From Bacillota bacterium (GTDB lineage: Bacteria > Bacillota > Clostridia > Lachnospirales > Lachnospiraceae), in NCBI GenBank assembly GCA_023439505.1, contig JAEXNR010000017.1, positions 124,001-188,000 of the forward strand: a DNA stretch of 64,000 nt, given 5' to 3'. Under the pieces are notes generated by a model that ran no database searches, was not told where the DNA came from, and worked only from the letters and a program-made list of their open reading frames with translations. The position numbers were made by a program, and so were the translations under genes. Positions within the stretch are counted from its first letter, which is position 1. Each line of letters begins with the position of its first letter. Of this stretch, positions 33,055 to 42,317 are shown one piece after another.

Positions 33055-33666
33055 ATGAGAAAAAAGTCTCATATATCACTTGCAAGATATTTGATAAATA
33101 ATATGAGGGTGAATGATTTAATTGAGCATAAGAAAGCTTTTTATATAGGGAGCATTCTACCGGATTTAAAACCATCTTTTTTTACCAGAAGACATACCAT
33201 TGACGAAACATTTGATGTACTAAAGCAAGAAATCAGGAAAATAACAACAGACTATGATATTACCAGAGGGATTGACGGCTATTATGCAAGACATCTGGGA
33301 GTGATTACCCATTATCTTGCTGATTACTGCACATTTCCACATAATTCTATATTCAAGGGCACCATGACAGAACATGTTTATTATGAGAAAGAATTGAAAT
33401 TTTCATTAAAAGAATATGTACAGCAGGAACAATTAAATCGTTACCGACAGCCAAACCAACCCTTAAAAACAATGGATGAAATTATACATTATATCAATAA
33501 GACACATAGAGAGTATCTGACTGCTCTAAAGGTAGTCAGTGAAGATATCCAGTACATCGTTGATTTATGCTATAAAGTGGTGGATGCCATTCTTCAATTG
33601 TTCGAAATCGCTTATCATAAATTCCACGGAGTTACCTATCATGAGAACCGCTTAATCACGGAATAG
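33055..33666 (+). CDS. Zinc-dependent phospholipase C-like protein
   Basis: The 203-aa product matches the Zn-dependent phospholipase C (PF00882-type) family of Firmicutes. It has His6 at the N-terminus, FYIGSILPDLKPSF, then HYLADYCTFPHN and TEHVYYEKEL with the His/Asp/Glu set expected to bind zinc. There is no signal peptide, so it probably acts inside the cell; the substrate is unknown. AAGGAGG precedes the ATG. The AT-rich 300 bases upstream hold its likely promoter, and a terminator follows at 33697. Confidence 0.8.
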   Translation: MRKKSHISLARYLINNMRVNDLIEHKKAFYIGSILPDLKPSFFTRRHTIDETFDVLKQEIRKITTDYDITRGIDGYYARHLGVITHYLADYCTFPHNSIFKGTMTEHVYYEKELKFSLKEYVQQEQLNRYRQPNQPLKTMDEIIHYINKTHREYLTALKVVSEDIQYIVDLCYKVVDAILQLFEIAYHKFHGVTYHENRLITE

Positions 33667-33696
33667 AATGCATATTTTTTGATTACATATTCACTG

Positions 33697-33722
33697 AGGA
33701 CTGCTTTTGGCAGTCCTTTTTC
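33697..33722 (+). terminator. Rho-independent terminator
   Basis: AGGACTGC and GCAGTCCT pair around TTTTG, followed by TTTTTC. Confidence 0.85.
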
Positions 33723-33763
33723 GTAAGTATGAGTATAGTTAATAAACATCATAATATTGATCA

Positions 33764-33792
33764 TTGAACTGGGTATCTTGAATGGGTATAAT
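33764..33792 (+). promoter_or_regulatory. Sigma-A promoter for the esterase gene
   Basis: TTGAAC (33764-33769), 17 bases, then a perfect TATAAT (33787-33792), about 65 bases before the start codon. Confidence 0.75.
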
Positions 33793-33858
33793 GGAATAAA
33801 AACGTCAAGAAGAAATGGAGATGTTTAAGTTTTATTCTTGGCAGAATGGAGGCATTTT

Positions 33859-34665
33859 ATGCTATATCAGGAACAAGCAATTGAAGTGAATGGTTATCAG
33901 GCAAAAGTAACTTTCTATGTTTTAGATAATTCACCGGAAATAGAGGAGAAGCGTACAAGACCGATGGTAATTATATGCCCGGGTGGTGGCTATAGTATGG
34001 TATCGGATCGTGAGGCGGAACCGGTGGCAATACAAATGAATGGGATGGGATTTCATGCATGTATATTAAGATACAGTGTTCACCCGGCTACGTTTCCTAC
34101 CGCTTTGGTACAGCTGGCAAAGACGGTCATGATGGTAAGAGAACATGCAAGCGATTGGAGAGTTGATCCGGACCGGATTATTGTAACCGGCTTTTCAGCG
34201 GGAGGACATCTGGCAGCAAGTCTAGGAACCTTATGGCAGGAGAAATTTCTGGAAGATATCCTTAAGCTGCCCAAGGATAGCTATAAACCGAATGGTATGA
34301 TTTTGTCATATCCTGTCATATCGTCAGGAGCTTATGGACATGAGTGGTCATTTCAAAAATTGCTGGGGGATCAGTATGGTGAACTAAGGGAAAAACTATC
34401 CTTAGAAAATCAGGTTTCAGAATATACGCCGCCAGCGTTTATATGGCATACCTTTGATGATACGGTAGTTCCGGTAGAAAATTCTCTTCTTATGGTAAAT
34501 GCCCTGAGAGAAAAGAAGATACCATTTGAGTTACATATCTACCCGAAAGGAGAGCATGGTCTTTCTCTTGCAAATGAAGAGACAGGTGGGAAAAATAAAA
34601 ATGTAATCCAAAGGGAATGTCAGAATTGGATTACATTAGCAGGTACCTGGATCAAAAACTTATAA
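33859..34665 (+). CDS. Alpha/beta hydrolase, acetyl-esterase type
   Basis: The 268-aa product resembles carbohydrate acetyl esterases and related carboxylesterases. The oxyanion-loop motif CPGGGYSMVSDREAEP is followed by the nucleophile elbow GFSAGGHLAASLG, and the C-terminal FIWHTFDDTVVP and PKGEHGLSL supply the Asp and His. No signal peptide, so it would act on imported esters. GGAGG lies before ATG 33859; the upstream in-frame start overlaps that site. Substrate not determined by sequence. Confidence 0.85.
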   Translation: MLYQEQAIEVNGYQAKVTFYVLDNSPEIEEKRTRPMVIICPGGGYSMVSDREAEPVAIQMNGMGFHACILRYSVHPATFPTALVQLAKTVMMVREHASDWRVDPDRIIVTGFSAGGHLAASLGTLWQEKFLEDILKLPKDSYKPNGMILSYPVISSGAYGHEWSFQKLLGDQYGELREKLSLENQVSEYTPPAFIWHTFDDTVVPVENSLLMVNALREKKIPFELHIYPKGEHGLSLANEETGGKNKNVIQRECQNWITLAGTWIKNL

Positions 34666-34677
34666 AAGATTTCATAA

Positions 34678-35337
34678 TTAAATTACCTTCTGATGATTAA
34701 TGATTAGTTCAAAGTTCATATCAAGGCGATTAGCCGCTTTTTTACATAATATCATACGATCGAGAAAGATTTCGAAATAATCCATAACCGAACTGATGGA
34801 AGTGTCGATAACCAATGACAGCAAAAATGTTTTATGGTTTTCTGAGATAGAGACATGGGATTCTTCCACGGCATAGTTCACCCTGTCGTGAATATCGAAA
34901 GTTGCGAGATCCCAATTACGAACGCGGCTTCTTCTTACATCGGTTTTGTCACCCAATATCAGTGCTGCTGCAATCGGGTTAACAGGAGCAGCAGTACTTT
35001 CATCATGATTGCCGATGGCAGATATAATCGTAGCATTTTCCTCCGGGGATGCGCCCATCTGGTCCAGAATACGAAATGCCATTACGGCTCCGCTTTGTGC
35101 ATGCTCCTCACGATTTACAATATTACCGATATCATGAATATAACCTGCGATCTGAGCAAGCTCTACATCACCGGCGGGATAATTTAAGGTTCTTAATATA
35201 TAACCGGCCACATCTGATACCTTTCCCATATGGGCAAAGCTGTGTTCGGTATAACCAAGGGCGGCCAGAACTTCATCCGCTTTACGAATATAAGTCTTAA
35301 TAGCTTCATTTTCTTTAATATCCTTTAATGTAATCAT
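34678..35337 (-). CDS. HD-domain phosphohydrolase
   Basis: The 219-aa product shows the HD pattern: HSFAHMGKVSDVAGYI, then GYIHDIGNIVNREEHAQSGA and later ISAIGNHDESTAAP. The His and Asp residues should bind a metal pair. Members act on nucleotides or phosphate esters; the substrate is unknown. The ribosome region upstream is duplicated (two copies of AGGAAAGGAATT on the minus strand), so two equivalent sites precede the ATG. Convergent with the esterase gene. Confidence 0.85.
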   Translation of the reverse strand: MITLKDIKENEAIKTYIRKADEVLAALGYTEHSFAHMGKVSDVAGYILRTLNYPAGDVELAQIAGYIHDIGNIVNREEHAQSGAVMAFRILDQMGASPEENATIISAIGNHDESTAAPVNPIAAALILGDKTDVRRSRVRNWDLATFDIHDRVNYAVEESHVSISENHKTFLLSLVIDTSISSVMDYFEIFLDRMILCKKAANRLDMNFELIINHQKVI

Positions 35338-35378
35338 ATAAATTCCTTTCCTGAATTCCTTTCCTGATTCTTACACAT

Positions 35379-35418
35379 AACAAGTGAAACGAGCTTGTCG
35401 GTTTCGCTTGTTTTTAAT
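35379..35418 (+). terminator. Plus-strand terminator-like hairpin between divergent genes
   Basis: AACAAGTGAAAC and GTTTCGCTTGTT pair (one wobble) around a 10-base loop and run into TTTT. No plus-strand gene lies upstream, so it is either a leader attenuator for the ABC genes at 35580 or a relic. Confidence 0.6.
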
Positions 35419-35579
35419 ATATGCCCGATGGACACACGTTCAGTTTACTACATACTACTATAAATCACAAGGTAATAAAATTTAGCAGAGATTTAATGAA
35501 ATCTAATGATATTTTAATCTATATCTGGTAAAATATGCCTAAGATTTTGTTTTGATTAATGATTAGGAGGAGTATAGAA

Positions 35580-36491
35580 ATGGAATATGTTTTACGAACC
35601 GGTAATTTGACAAAAATGTTCGGTAATAATGCAGCCGTAAATAAGGTAAGCCTAAATGTAAAAAAAGGCGATATTTACGGATTCATCGGAAAGAATGGTG
35701 CCGGAAAGACAACCTTTATCCGTATGATTGCAGGACTTGCTCAAGTGAGTGAGGGTAGTGTTGAGCTCTTTGGAAGTCAGGATTTAGAAAAGGAGAGGAG
35801 AAAAACAGGTACCATGATCGAAAATCCTGCCGTATATCCTAATATGACGGCAAGAAACAATCTGGTGTTTTATTGCAAATTGCTTGGATTGAAAGAGGAA
35901 GAGACGATTGATGATCTTCTGAATTTAGTAGGACTTACGGATGCCGGAAAAAAGAAAGCGAAGAATTTCTCACTGGGTATGAAGCAGAGGCTTGCCATTG
36001 CGATTACTCTGATGGATCATCCGGATTTCTTGATGCTGGACGAACCAATCAACGGACTGGACCCTACCGGGATTAAAGAAATCAGAGAATTAATCCTGAA
36101 ACTAAACAAGGAACGGAATATTACCATTCTAATCTCAAGTCATATTCTTGGTGAATTATCCAAAATAGCCAGCAGATACGGTGTGATCAATAACGGTATC
36201 TTAGTAGATGAGTTTACAAAGGAAGAATTGGAGCTTCGCTGCAAGGGAGAATTAGAAATTAAAGTTGATGATGCATATAAAGCGGAAGAGATTCTGAATC
36301 AGATATTGAAGCAGGAAGATTACAAGATCAATGACGGGAATACCATCCTGATCGTGAATGGTATGGAACGTGCGGGACAGATTAATACGGAGCTTGCCAA
36401 AAGCGGTATTATGGTTTATTCCAGCACGAAAATCGGACAGGATCTGGAGAGTTACTTTATGCAGTTAATGGAAGCAAATAATCAACGTTAA
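35580..36491 (+). CDS. ABC transporter ATPase, BcrA/drug-export type
   Basis: The 303-aa product has Walker A GKNGAGKTT, a Q-loop near GTMIENPAVYPNMTARNNL, signature FSLGMKQRL, Walker B FLMLDEPINGLDPTG and switch His in SSHILGEL. The extended C-terminal part after residue 215 is typical of ATPases paired with ABC-2 permeases, such as bacitracin/lantibiotic resistance or peptide export systems. TAGGAGGAG precedes ATG 35580. It forms an operon with the permease 24 bases downstream. An extended -10 (TGGTAAAAT) near 35530 may drive it. Confidence 0.92.
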   Translation: MEYVLRTGNLTKMFGNNAAVNKVSLNVKKGDIYGFIGKNGAGKTTFIRMIAGLAQVSEGSVELFGSQDLEKERRKTGTMIENPAVYPNMTARNNLVFYCKLLGLKEEETIDDLLNLVGLTDAGKKKAKNFSLGMKQRLAIAITLMDHPDFLMLDEPINGLDPTGIKEIRELILKLNKERNITILISSHILGELSKIASRYGVINNGILVDEFTKEELELRCKGELEIKVDDAYKAEEILNQILKQEDYKINDGNTILIVNGMERAGQINTELAKSGIMVYSSTKIGQDLESYFMQLMEANNQR

Positions 36492-36515
36492 TGAAAGAAT
36501 AGATGGAGGATGTTT

Positions 36516-37304
36516 ATGTTAAATTTATTACGTTCCGATTTTTATCGGTTGTTTAAAAGTAAATCATACTATATTTGCACCTTAATTTTGGCTGCATTGA
36601 TTGCCGGGAGTGCCTTTATTATGGACTGGGCAAGCAAACAGGTGAGTGCGGCGGGTGGGTCAACCGTCGGTTTGTCCTTACAGGATGGATTCTCATATGG
36701 AATCAGCAGCATGTTTTCCGCAAGCAACAATCCGTTATTTATGGGAATTATTATTGCCATTTTTATCACGGCAGATTTTAGTCACGGAACAATGAAAAAT
36801 GTTGTGTCCAAGGGATTTGCAAGAACTAAAATCTACCTGTCTAAGCTGATTACCATGATCTCTGCCATTTATATCATGTCAGTTGTTGTATTTATCTTCG
36901 GAACCGTATCGGCCTGGATCATAACCGGTAAGTTCGGATCATTCACCGCAAGCTATACCGGAGAGATTCTTCGGATGGCAGGGATAGAATTAATTCTTTA
37001 TGCCGCGCTTGTTGCAATCTTTGTGATGATTGGCATGACGGTAAGAAATACAGGTGGTGTTATCGCCGTCAATATCGTTGGAATTATTTCGTTCGGACCC
37101 ATGATATATCAGCTGTTGGATTATCTCATAAAGGGGAAGATTCATATCTCGGATTATGGCTTACAGAATAATATCATGTTTGTGAATAATCATCTGGCCC
37201 TGGCGACGGATGATATCATTAGGGCAGTTTGTGTTGGGATTGGGTTCTTCCTGGTGGCAACGGCTTCCGGAATACTGATCTTTAAAAATTCAGATGTAAA
37301 ATAA
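36516..37304 (+). CDS. ABC-2 type transporter permease
   Basis: The 262-aa product has six membrane helices and the N-terminal LLRSDFYRLFKSKSYYICTL typical of ABC-2/BcrB-like permeases. Conserved FSHGTMKNVVSKGFARTKIYLSK follows the second helix. It should pair with the ATPase just upstream to export a hydrophobic substrate or antibiotic. GGAGG is 6 bases before ATG 36516. A strong terminator ends the pair. Confidence 0.9.
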   Translation: MLNLLRSDFYRLFKSKSYYICTLILAALIAGSAFIMDWASKQVSAAGGSTVGLSLQDGFSYGISSMFSASNNPLFMGIIIAIFITADFSHGTMKNVVSKGFARTKIYLSKLITMISAIYIMSVVVFIFGTVSAWIITGKFGSFTASYTGEILRMAGIELILYAALVAIFVMIGMTVRNTGGVIAVNIVGIISFGPMIYQLLDYLIKGKIHISDYGLQNNIMFVNNHLALATDDIIRAVCVGIGFFLVATASGILIFKNSDVK

Positions 37305-37346
37305 AATCAGTGGGATGACGGGGTTATCATAATCGTTGAAGATGAA

Positions 37347-37398
37347 ACAGACCGGCAGAAAAAGAACTAACAATTCTTAATTTGCCGGTCTGTTTTTA
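37347..37398. terminator. Rho-independent terminator after the ABC pair
   Basis: ACAGACCGGCA pairs with TGCCGGTCTGT (perfect 11 bp, 25-base loop with a further inner stem), then TTTTTATG. It also lies at the end of the convergent flavin-protein gene. Confidence 0.85.
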
Positions 37399-37455
37399 TG
37401 TATGTTAAAGGAATTACTAAAAATTAAAACAAGGGAACAAGGGCCTTTCCATGGA

Positions 37456-37965
37456 TCAGTCTTCCTGGAGCAGCGTTGTAATCTCACAAATATATAGGAC
37501 ATGATAATCCTCGCCCGGGTAAAAGTCGCTCCTTAGTTTATCATCAAGGATAGCACTTCCTTCCAGTGGCTGCACCAGTTTCTTCCTGCATATCATCACA
37601 TATTGGGACTCTTCAAAATACGGGGTTCCTTCGTAAAAGGCAACCGATAAGCCGGATTTAGAGATCTTATCTTCATCGCGCCCGGATACGGAACCAAGAT
37701 ATCCCTGCACCTTCTTATAGGAGTTTGGAAGAAAACTAAGGGAGAAGGTCTCCTCCCGATCCACAAATTCTTTTGTATATCGTTGCGGACGGAGTACAAT
37801 ATATGCCACCTGTTTGTTAAACATAACACCCAGACCTCCCCAGGAGGCAGTCATGGTATTTAGCTTATCCTGATTTCCAGCGGTTATAAGCATCCACTGG
37901 GAACCGATCATTTGAAATGGATTTTCCTTCAGTGAATCAAGAGAGAGTTCATGAAACTGTTTCAT
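37456..37965 (-). CDS. Flavin reductase-like protein
   Basis: The 169-aa product matches the FMN-binding split-barrel (flavin reductase-like) family: NPFQMIGSQWMLITAGNQDKLNTMTASWGGLG, read in parts, is the FMN phosphate-binding region and RPQRYTKEFVDREETFSLSF the second conserved block. Members reduce or bind flavins; partner unknown. The minus-strand site AAAGGAA suits ATG 37965 (MKQFHE, typical for the family) rather than the ATG two codons earlier. Confidence 0.88.
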   Translation of the reverse strand: MKQFHELSLDSLKENPFQMIGSQWMLITAGNQDKLNTMTASWGGLGVMFNKQVAYIVLRPQRYTKEFVDREETFSLSFLPNSYKKVQGYLGSVSGRDEDKISKSGLSVAFYEGTPYFEESQYVMICRKKLVQPLEGSAILDDKLRSDFYPGEDYHVLYICEITTLLQED

Positions 37966-38253
37966 TTTCATACTTCCTTTCAATAATATTTGAGCACATT
38001 ATACGTCACCATGGAACATAATTCAAGTCAGTCTTAACTCCACAGGAGCGCTCCTCCCAGAATATGCAAAAGATAATAGGATCATTCATCTTTTGCATAG
38101 CTTAGTATATCTACATTGAAACCATTTTCTATTCCGTGAATGATTCATGTAGGAATACCAAATACCTATCGTTTAACTAGACAATATAAAGATTGCACCT
38201 GTTACCAACAGTAAAATCAGGTAATGCGTGTAATCTTTTTCCTTTTCATCACC
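37966..38253. other. Intergenic region with inverted repeats
   Basis: No gene is seen. It contains a perfect 11-bp inverted repeat ATGCAAAAGAT / ATCTTTTGCAT (38064-38098) and a nearby palindrome GGAGCGCTCC (38044-38053). Neither has a T-run, so operator or processing roles are possible. Confidence 0.45.
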
Positions 38254-38292
38254 TCAAAAAAGAACAGAGAGATACCAGAAGTATCTCTCTGT
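38254..38292 (-). terminator. Terminator of glmS
   Basis: On the minus strand a perfect 12-bp stem (38264-38275 with 38281-38292, loop of 5) is followed by CTTTTTTG. It lies about 125 bases after the glmS stop. Confidence 0.8.
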
Positions 38293-38417
38293 ATACTCAA
38301 AACACCAGATAAAGATTTACGTTTAGTTATATTTAAAACAAAAGTGAAATTCACAAACATTCTAAAACCATTCGTCTCAAACTATTTGAGAATTCATAAA
38401 AGTTCAGGATATAAATG

Positions 38418-40241
38418 TTATTCTACAGTTACAGACTTGGCAAGGTTACGTGGCTGATCAACATTAAGGCCTCTGTTAACAGATGTATGATATGCCAGAA
38501 GCTGTATCACCACAGCAATGGTAAACGGTGTCAGCTGATCCGGCATAACCGGCAGTGCAATGTGATGATCGTACAAAGAAGCTTCCACCCTGGTTTCTCC
38601 ATTGGTAATCAGAATTACCATGGCTCCTCTTGCACGTACCTCCTGAACATTAGAGATCATTTTGGAAAATACATTTGCCTGTGTGGCAAGAGCAATGACA
38701 GGCGTACCCTGTGTAACGAGTGACAAAGTACCATGCTTTAATTCTCCGGCGGCATATGCCTCGGAATGAATATAACTGATTTCTTTTAATTTAATAGAGC
38801 CTTCACAGGATAAGGCATAATCGATTCCTCTGCCGATAAAGAAAAGATCCTCGGTCTTAGCAAGACTCTTACTGATATCAGCCAACGTATCCTCAAGTAA
38901 CAATGTCTTCTCAACAGCGGGAATAATATCCTGCAGCTCCTTAAGATATTGAGCACATTGAGCTTCTGAAACCGTACCTCTTGCCATAGCAAACTGGAAG
39001 GCGATGAGATAGAGGCAGGCAACCTGAGCGGTATAGGCCTTGGTGCTGGCAACAGCAATTTCGGGACCGGCATGGGTATACAATACATAATCACTCTCTC
39101 TGGCAATGGAAGAGCCCTTTACATTGACAACGGATAAGGTCGTAGCCTTTTTCTCTTTGGCAAGGCGAAGAGCAGCCAGGGTATCCGCTGTTTCTCCGGA
39201 CTGGGAAATAATGATGAGCAGTGTACTTTCATCAACAATCGGATCCGAATAACGAAATTCCGAGGCTATTTCCACAGTAGCAGGAATTCGGATTAATTTT
39301 TCTATCATTACTCTGCCTACCAGACCGGCATAACTTGCCGTACCGCAGGCACTGATGATCACACGATGAATTCCCTGAAATACACTGTCGGGAATTTGAT
39401 CGTTTGTAAAATCAGGAAGATTTCCTTTTCTGATTCTTGGCATAATGGTTGAGCGGAGCGCCTCCGGCTGATCATAAATCTCTTTCAGCATAAAGTGGGC
39501 ATAGCCGCCTTTTTGAGCCGCGGTAACATCCCAGTTAACATGAATGATCTTGGGAGTATAGGGGAGATCATTTAAATCGGTGACCACAATTTCATCCTTG
39601 GTCAGTCTTGCGATATGATGCTCCGGAAGTACAAAATAATCCCTGGAATAGGGGATTAAAGCTACCATATCAGAAGCGATAATAGAACCTTCCTTTGTGG
39701 TGCAGGCGACCAGAGGACTGCCATTACGCAGGCAGTATATAACATCCGGTTCCTCTTCAAATAAGATACAGAAGGCATAGGCACCCTCAAGGCGGACCAA
39801 AGCCTTCTTAATTGCTGCAATGGCATCACCTTCATACAGGCTGTCAATTAACATGGCAACGATTTCTGTATCGGTCTGGGAGATGGGATATCTTCCGGTA
39901 GCCGCCAGTTCCGTCTCCAATTCATGATAGTTTTCTATGATACCATTATGAATCAGGGTGACTCTGCCATGGGTATGGGGATGGGAATTGGTATCGGTTA
40001 CACCTCCATGTGTAGCCCAACGGGTATGACCGATCCCACAGGCACTGTCTGCTTCAGCAGATTGACTTACTTTCTCTTTTAGTACGGATACTTTTCCCGC
40101 TGTCTTAATTGTCTTTATTTTTCCCTCACTAAAAAATGCGATGCCGGCACTGTCATAGCCACGGTATTCAAGCGCAGCAAGTCCCTCCAATAATACATTT
40201 TTTGAATCTAATGATCCTGTAAATCCAATAATTCCACACAT
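38418..40241 (-). CDS. glmS: Glucosamine-6-phosphate synthase (glutamine-hydrolysing)
   Basis: The enzyme makes glucosamine-6-phosphate from fructose-6-phosphate and glutamine, the first step to UDP-GlcNAc for cell wall. The 607-aa product has Cys2 as the glutaminase nucleophile (MCGIIGFTG), then HTRWATHGGV and IHNGIIENY. Two SIS domains follow, with SQSGETADT and STKAYTAQ, ending in the conserved LAKSVTVE. TAGGAGATG precedes the ATG. A self-cleaving glmS ribozyme sits in its leader, so expression should fall when the product accumulates. Confidence 0.98.
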   Translation of the reverse strand: MCGIIGFTGSLDSKNVLLEGLAALEYRGYDSAGIAFFSEGKIKTIKTAGKVSVLKEKVSQSAEADSACGIGHTRWATHGGVTDTNSHPHTHGRVTLIHNGIIENYHELETELAATGRYPISQTDTEIVAMLIDSLYEGDAIAAIKKALVRLEGAYAFCILFEEEPDVIYCLRNGSPLVACTTKEGSIIASDMVALIPYSRDYFVLPEHHIARLTKDEIVVTDLNDLPYTPKIIHVNWDVTAAQKGGYAHFMLKEIYDQPEALRSTIMPRIRKGNLPDFTNDQIPDSVFQGIHRVIISACGTASYAGLVGRVMIEKLIRIPATVEIASEFRYSDPIVDESTLLIIISQSGETADTLAALRLAKEKKATTLSVVNVKGSSIARESDYVLYTHAGPEIAVASTKAYTAQVACLYLIAFQFAMARGTVSEAQCAQYLKELQDIIPAVEKTLLLEDTLADISKSLAKTEDLFFIGRGIDYALSCEGSIKLKEISYIHSEAYAAGELKHGTLSLVTQGTPVIALATQANVFSKMISNVQEVRARGAMVILITNGETRVEASLYDHHIALPVMPDQLTPFTIAVVIQLLAYHTSVNRGLNVDQPRNLAKSVTVE

Positions 40242-40309
40242 ATTATCATCTCCTATTTAATTTTCAATGTTCTTATTTTGTCATGAATTCACAATACTAG
40301 AAAGCCTCG

Positions 40310-40500
40310 AACAAAATCCGAAGTCAGTATAGTATTTAATTCATCCAGCTTGGTTATGCCGTCTTTGTCTTATGGTTACCCATAACTTTTTCGACATATC
40401 ACACGTCCAAGCACATGAGAGAGCATCCGCCGAATGATTTCGATAACTCTCTACCTCGTTAACCTCTAAATAACTTAACCCAATAGAGGTACATGGCGCT
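40310..40500 (-). ncRNA. glmS ribozyme (glucosamine-6-phosphate responsive)
   Basis: Read on the minus strand from 40500: A-GCGCC at the cleavage site, a P2/P2a region closing on AGAGGT, the core TTAACGAGGTAGAG, TTATCGAAAT and TTCGGCGGATG, followed by a long P3/P4 tail. These blocks match the glmS ribozyme consensus in order and spacing. Cleavage would fall between 40500 and 40499. It lies about 70 bases before the glmS start, as expected. The 3' edge is approximate. Confidence 0.93.
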
Positions 40501-40642
40501 AATTTTAACATTTCTGTTAGTCGGATCCCGGGCTGATCCTGTGAATAGGTTCAATTGTTATCACAATATTATCTTATGAGTGTTCCCATTGCTTTGTGAA
40601 TTGAATTCGCTTTGATTAAGCATGCAACATTGCGATGGAGTT

Positions 40643-40671
40643 ATGGTATCATAATGAATTGGTAAAGTCAA
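40643..40671 (-). promoter_or_regulatory. Possible glmS promoter
   Basis: On the minus strand, TTGACT, 17 bases and TACCAT. The transcript would start near 40636 and carry about 135 bases before the ribozyme. The -10 is a weak match. Confidence 0.4.
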
Positions 40672-40900
40672 TGGCACTTAATGCGAAAAAATCGCACAAT
40701 CCAGTCATATTGTTACTGTTAACTCCTCTTTCAAGCCCACGAATATGAGTTCAACAAAGATTTCCAAAGCGGGCATGAGGGAGTTACATCACGAAATTAG
40801 TTATCGGAAATCTTTGTAACTTATTATGTGGGGCGTAAACAAAAAACATTGCTTCTGCATATACTATATATGAGTTTTATCACCGGAGGTTATAGGAATC

Positions 40901-42184
40901 ATGACAATTCATGTTGTAACCGCAGGAGAAACCCTGACGTCAATCGCAAACCAATATGGGGTTTCCCGGCAAAGAATTATTCTTGATAATGAATTACCAA
41001 ATCCTGATAATCTGGTAGTGGGTCAAAGTTTAGGAATTCGCTTTCCTGATGTTGTTCATACGGTTGTTCAGGGAGATACATTATACAGCATATCACAGCA
41101 ATATGATGTGAATCCGAATCAAATCCTGCAGAACAATCCGTGGGTTGCGGCACAGGAGGTTTTGATACCGGGTGAAGTCCTTGCGATAACATTCTCAGGA
41201 GAGGAAGTTATCGATCAAGTGATCATAAATGGTTACGCATATCCGTTTATTAATCGGGCGACCCTACGAAAGACCTTACCATACTTAACATTCCTATCCA
41301 TATTTACCTATGGATTTAATCCACAGGGTGATCTTGTCACGATAGACGATGAGGAATTAATAGCGCTTGCGAAAGAATTCGGGGTCGCTCCGGTTATGAT
41401 GCTGGCTCCTATGACCGAGGCACAGGAGTTTAACAGTCAGGTGGCGCATGACATGTTTGTTAATGCACAAGGTCAGGACCGGTTAATTGATAATATTATT
41501 GCCAATATGAAGGCAAAGGGTTATGCAGGACTTGACATTGACTTTGAATTCGTTCTTCCGGAAGATAAGCAATTGTTCCTGGAGTTTGTAACCAATGTTC
41601 AAAACAGATTATCAGCGCAGGGACTCTTCACAATGGTTGCCCTGGCACCGAAGACTTCAGGTGAGATGACCGGTTTATTATATGAAGCCCATGATTATCC
41701 CACCATTGGAGCAGCAGCAGATCGGGTGCTTCTGATGACGTATGAATGGGGATATACCTACAGTCAGCCCATGGCCACAGCGCCGGTTAATAATGTCAGA
41801 AGAGTATTGGAATATGGAGTAAGTGTGATCGATCCGGATAAGATTTTAATGGGGATTCCAAATTATGCCTACGATTGGCCCTTACCTTATGTAAGAGGAG
41901 AGACAAGAGCAGAGTCCCTCAGTAATCAGGAAGCTATCAGAATTGCTGCAGCAAACAACGTTACCATATTATTTGATGAGGCAGGGCAGGTTCCCCATTT
42001 TAATTATACCAATGAGGAGGGTATTGCTCATGCGGTTTGGTTTGATGATGTAAGGAGTATGAATTCAAAACTCCGCCTGATCCCCGAATTGGGTCTTGCA
42101 GGTGGAAGCGTCTGGCAGATTATGAATTTCTTCCCCGGGTTGTGGCTGGTGGTAAATTCTATCTTTACGGTGGAAAAACTTTAG
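40901..42184 (+). CDS. sleL: LysM + GH18 spore cortex hydrolase (SleL/YaaH-like)
   Basis: The 427-aa product has two N-terminal LysM domains (HVVTAGETLTSIANQYGV and HTVVQGDTLYSISQQYDV) and a GH18 catalytic domain with the DIDFEF active-site strand (GLDIDFEFV near residue 217). This is the SleL/YaaH layout: N-acetylglucosaminidases that cleave cortex peptidoglycan during germination. There is no signal peptide, as is usual for these spore proteins. GGAGG lies upstream of the ATG. It supports an endospore-forming host. Confidence 0.88.
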   Translation: MTIHVVTAGETLTSIANQYGVSRQRIILDNELPNPDNLVVGQSLGIRFPDVVHTVVQGDTLYSISQQYDVNPNQILQNNPWVAAQEVLIPGEVLAITFSGEEVIDQVIINGYAYPFINRATLRKTLPYLTFLSIFTYGFNPQGDLVTIDDEELIALAKEFGVAPVMMLAPMTEAQEFNSQVAHDMFVNAQGQDRLIDNIIANMKAKGYAGLDIDFEFVLPEDKQLFLEFVTNVQNRLSAQGLFTMVALAPKTSGEMTGLLYEAHDYPTIGAAADRVLLMTYEWGYTYSQPMATAPVNNVRRVLEYGVSVIDPDKILMGIPNYAYDWPLPYVRGETRAESLSNQEAIRIAAANNVTILFDEAGQVPHFNYTNEEGIAHAVWFDDVRSMNSKLRLIPELGLAGGSVWQIMNFFPGLWLVVNSIFTVEKL

Positions 42185-42257
42185 AGATTAAGAAATGCTG
42201 CTAAATAACATGATCCGTCAGAAGGAGGAACATTTGCTTGGCTTTGGCTATCATGAA

Positions 42258-42281
42258 TGGGGCTGTTGTTTCACAGCCCCA
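42258..42281 (+). terminator. Terminator-like hairpin after the SleL gene
   Basis: TGGGGCTGT pairs with ACAGCCCCA around 6 bases. The following T content is poor, so it may be a weak terminator shared by convergent genes. Confidence 0.45.
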
Positions 42282-42317
42282 CTTGTAATGATTTGGCACA
42301 GGATGGAATTGATTTTT

